From Ptychodera flava (Eukaryota; Hemichordata; Enteropneusta; Ptychoderidae), in assembly GCF_041260155.1 (NCBI RefSeq), contig NW_027248377.1:342501-406500 (forward strand): a stretch of DNA of 64,000 bases. The letters run 5' to 3'. The position numbers and the translations under genes were made by a program. The notes under the pieces are model-generated. The model made no database searches, was not told where the DNA came from, and saw nothing but the letters and a program-made list of their open reading frames with translations. Shown piece by piece: positions 61,401 to 64,000 of this stretch (within the stretch, counting starts at the first letter, position 1; every line of letters starts with the position of its first letter).

Positions 61401-62664
61401 TGCCAATGGATACTGATGAAAGCACAGAACAGATCCTTCAAAAGCACTATGAAAATATCAAGACTGTTGTTACTGATTTACAATTTGGAGAAACTCTTTC
61501 TTTTTCTGAATTCTTAAATAAACTACAACTTGATGAACAAACCTATATTAATGCAATACAGTCATCTCTAACATCAGATAAAATATTCCTCAAGAGGTCA
61601 CCAAATGAAATAAGAATTAACAGCTACAATGAAACCCTACTCAAAGCTTGGAGAGCAAACATGGACATTCAATTCATTCTTGATCCATATGCATGTGCCA
61701 TGTACATCGCATCTTACATTAGTAAAGCTCAACGTGGAATGAGTAATTTGCTCAGTAGGGCTGTGGAAGAAGCAAGGGAAGGATGTCATGATATCAGAGA
61801 AAGTGTCAGGCATATAGGAAACAAATTCCTTAATCATGTTGAAGTTAGTGCTCAAGAAGCTGTTTACCTTGTTATGCAAATGAGACTAAGAAGAGCTTCA
61901 CGCGGCTTCACATTTATTAACACATCACCCCCTGATGATAGAGTTATCCTATTGAAACCTCTTGATGACATACAAAACATGCGTCCAAATGCTACTGACA
62001 TAGAAAGTGATAGCATCTTGAAAAATATGAGAGGCGCCCAAAAGCCCTGAGAAATTGTGCTTGGCAGACTTGGCAGCATGGTACAGTTTTCAAAAGTTAA
62101 AAGATAACCCGCAAGATCATTATCAAGATAATGATGACTTCTACAAAACTGATGAAGAGGATGATGATGATGAAAACAACACAATATATCAGATACGTGG
62201 CCTTGTGTATAAAAAACGCACCAAAAGTAAAGTTATCAGATATGTTCGTTTCCATAGGGAAAAAGACAAAGAAAATCATTACAGAGAGTTAATAATGTTG
62301 TTTTATCCTTGGCGAAATGAAAATGAACTCCTTGCAGGGTGCAAAACATACTATGATCGTTACATGCAAGTAAAATTTGAAGTAGATTCTAAAGAAAAGG
62401 AGTACAATAAAAATGCTCAGGAATTAGATCAAGCTATTGAAGCAGTACAAAACACAGCCATTGATATGTTTGATAATGTTGCTCCAAATACACAACATCA
62501 GGAACATCAAGACATTTTAGAAGGATCAAGGCCAAGTGACACATTGAGTATGTTTGCACCATGTGATGAGAGTCATTCTAAATATGACATTGGACAGGAC
62601 ATTGGCATCAGTACAAATAATCCCATTATTGAAGATCTTCAACAACCACGAATGGCTGATAATG
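58484..62664 (+). pseudogene. Helentron copy 2 OTU-repeat-Rep coding remnant
   Basis: The ATG at 58484 matches copy 1 but an extra A breaks the leader. The OTU domain (DGNCLFRA at about 58600, SGHYD near 58975) reads in frame through the linker into two to three 21-residue repeats. Differences from copy 1 break the frame about nine times: extra base near 59403, losses near 59455, 59650 and 59870, a 4-base insertion near 60560, stop TAG at 60825-60827, shifts near 61243 and 62022. Rep motifs survive: FFMSFSSAESKW, HUH SPHIHMLVW (histidine codons 61158-61166) and YIASYISK (61703-61726). The copy keeps LCKTCYSYL (about 59780), where copy 1 is frame-shifted. The helicase is absent. Confidence 0.9.
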
Positions 62665-62988
62665 GATGATTATGGCTTGCTATAATCATGGTTAACGCGG
62701 GGAAGGGCACGGAGACGCAGGCCATTCTACCTTTGCCTCACAACCACGCCTCACGCTTCTGCCGAACACACAATGAACCCTTGCCTCTCGAATCACAGCT
62801 GCTTCTTGTCCACCCTCACTATCAAATATGAATGCCATGCATGCCTTGCATGACGTCCAACCCGTTATCTGCTCGCATCACTGACCATCAGCTATCCATG
62901 CATACCCCCCTTGGCCAAAGCCATTTGCCGCCACTTCAGCTCCTGCAACGATAACGTACACATCACAAATCCTTCTCGCATCCCGACC
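62665..62988 (+). other. Junction and 5' leader of a retroelement
   Basis: Immediately after the Helentron break lies a 24-base near-palindrome (ATGATTATGGCTTGC...ATAATCAT, 62666-62689). GC-rich leader sequence follows to the first ATG of the next frame. The palindrome could be the terminal structure of the incoming element or a junction feature. Confidence 0.45.
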
Positions 62989-64000
62989 ATGGGTAAAACA
63001 AAGAAAAAGACCGGGCAAGCTGCCCGCCGATCTTCATCGCGACCGAAGCGGACTCCGAAGCACCTTGATCCCTACTTGGTACGGAGACAACAGGCTCAAC
63101 CCGATGACCAGCGCCCTACCACTTCGAACCCCGATGCAGTACCAATGCAGGGAGCGACAGACCACATCTCCAAACTCATTGAGGCCGGAATCGCCACAGC
63201 CGTCGAATCGATCCGACGTGACCTGCAAGTCCAAACGACCGGTGCTGCTGGCCTGACGGCACATCACCCATCAAGCCACCCTATCACTTCCGCTCACACA
63301 GATACTGGACCTCTATCGCCTGCTTCGATCATCGAGACCAGTGTGGAGCGGGCAGCCCGACCGGCCCACTCGCAGACTCACCAACAGCAGGCGTACGCTG
63401 TAACACAACAACAACCAGCCATTACAGCGAGCCACACAACTGACCTGGTCACCGCTGATGGCGTACATCACTTCCTGGATCAACCCACCGTAGGAGGCGC
63501 GCCTCATAACAACATAACAGCCAACATGGCTGCGCCCATGTTGCAGCGGACCCAGCTTCCCAGTTCCACAGAAACAACGCGGCGTCCACCCCCTCGTTCG
63601 GGAACACCGGCTAACGCACCAGCAGCTACGCCGCCAGCCGACCTCCTTCTACCATACGTTGAGCAAACGACTCTGAACAATCTGGCGAACATCGGTAAGT
63701 TCATCGACCTCAGTGAGCTACACCCCGATGCCCTTGCCCCAAGCGCATCAAGGGCCACAAAAACACAAATAGCCTTTGATCCTGACAACCCGGGTATAGC
63801 TACGTTCACCACCGAAGTCAAACGAAAGAACATTGACAACTTTGAGATCTGGTCTCAGTGTTACAGTACCTTCTTGATGTATAGATCATTCTACCATCCG
63901 CACCTAGCTATCCCCCTGGCTAACTACCACCGTTTCATAGCAGCACAGGCAGCTGCCTATAAACCTGAGGCCTGGCTAAACTACGACAAAGCCTTCCGCC
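62989..64000 (+). CDS. DIRS/Ngaro-like retroelement, 5' gag-like frame (runs off window)
   Basis: From the ATG at 62989 the frame is open to the window end (337 codons). The order is a basic leader (MGKTKKKTGQAARRSSSRPK), a Gln/Pro/Thr/Ala-rich low-complexity region, then a folded-looking segment (FIDLSELHPDAL, FEIWSQCYSTFLMYRSFY) ending with WLNYDKAFR. The W-x-x-Y-D-x-x-F-R signature and layout match the first frame of tyrosine-recombinase retroelements (DIRS/Ngaro). This is family recognition from memory, not a search. The visible part looks whole and the insertion postdates Helentron copy 2; nothing can be said about the rest. Confidence 0.5.
   Translation, partial: MGKTKKKTGQAARRSSSRPKRTPKHLDPYLVRRQQAQPDDQRPTTSNPDAVPMQGATDHISKLIEAGIATAVESIRRDLQVQTTGAAGLTAHHPSSHPITSAHTDTGPLSPASIIETSVERAARPAHSQTHQQQAYAVTQQQPAITASHTTDLVTADGVHHFLDQPTVGGAPHNNITANMAAPMLQRTQLPSSTETTRRPPPRSGTPANAPAATPPADLLLPYVEQTTLNNLANIGKFIDLSELHPDALAPSASRATKTQIAFDPDNPGIATFTTEVKRKNIDNFEIWSQCYSTFLMYRSFYHPHLAIPLANYHRFIAAQAAAYKPEAWLNYDKAFR

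Larger units (their letters stand above)
54730..62664 (+). mobile_element. Helentron copy 2, inverted relative to copy 1, 3' part lost
   Basis: Collinear with copy 1 from the CpG-rich 5' end (ACAAACCCTAGCGGCATAAAG at about 54748) to the linker before the helicase, where identity stops at 62664 (GGCTGATAATG). The helicase is absent because a retroelement begins there. It lacks the GTCCCC-family insertion (empty site at about 56640) and carries its own insertion at 55204-55651. The donor GTAAGT is at 54965. Confidence 0.88.

Overview
The window looks like transposon-dense, AT-rich intergenic and intronic DNA from a marine invertebrate. Two things point to a metazoan: spliced microexons with consensus donors and acceptors, and the mix of an OTU-containing Helentron, a CR1/L2-type LINE, hAT-like elements, MITEs and a DIRS/Ngaro-like retroelement. 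A hemichordate or similar animal would fit, but I cannot fix the species from sequence alone. No complete host gene, rRNA, tRNA or CRISPR array was found.

Layout. Positions 1-800 hold a promoter-like stretch (TATAAATA, 111-bp tandem duplication) and a perfect 43-bp-arm palindromic transposon. Positions 1760-13843 hold a Helentron (rolling-circle DNA transposon) on the minus strand: OTU protease, a charged 21-residue repeat array, HUH/Y2 Rep and PIF1-like helicase. A second, inverted copy lies at 54.73-62.66 kb and is cut off by the 5' part of a DIRS/Ngaro-like retroelement that runs off the window. Between the copies, 14-27 kb is filled with two non-autonomous families. Both have terminal hairpins, tetranucleotide microsatellites and internal tandem arrays: the GTCCCC family at 10.4, 14.5, 20.5 and 26.5 kb, and the AGCGCCCTCA family at 14.0, 17.4 and 54.4 kb. 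A 4.8-kb TIR element at 21.70-26.49 kb carries unrecognised, CpG-rich-looking DNA.

The 27-52 kb section appears to be introns of an unrecognised host gene on the plus strand. Four 21-nt microexons (32168, 34814, 35902, 38001) sit in duplicated intron units. Each has a good acceptor and a GTAAG donor, and all share one phase, so each adds exactly seven codons. A 30-nt exon of the same phase lies at 51907. Transposons interrupt these introns: a TIR element with TGACGTAA repeats, two MITEs, a truncated LINE, a 2-kb hAT-like element, a palindromic element, a piggyBac-like MITE and a 1.6-kb hAT-like element.

The most notable observations are: (1) the in-phase seven-codon microexon series; (2) the GTCCCC-family tandem units, which repeatedly carry the exact nuclear-receptor DR1 sequence AGGTCAAAGGTCA next to a GTCACGTGAC E-box; (3) three short TIR or palindromic elements whose 9-bp target duplications all start with GGTC; and (4) the 4.8-kb TIR element with possibly captured DNA. 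All functional statements are inferences from motifs read by eye; no alignment or database search was run.
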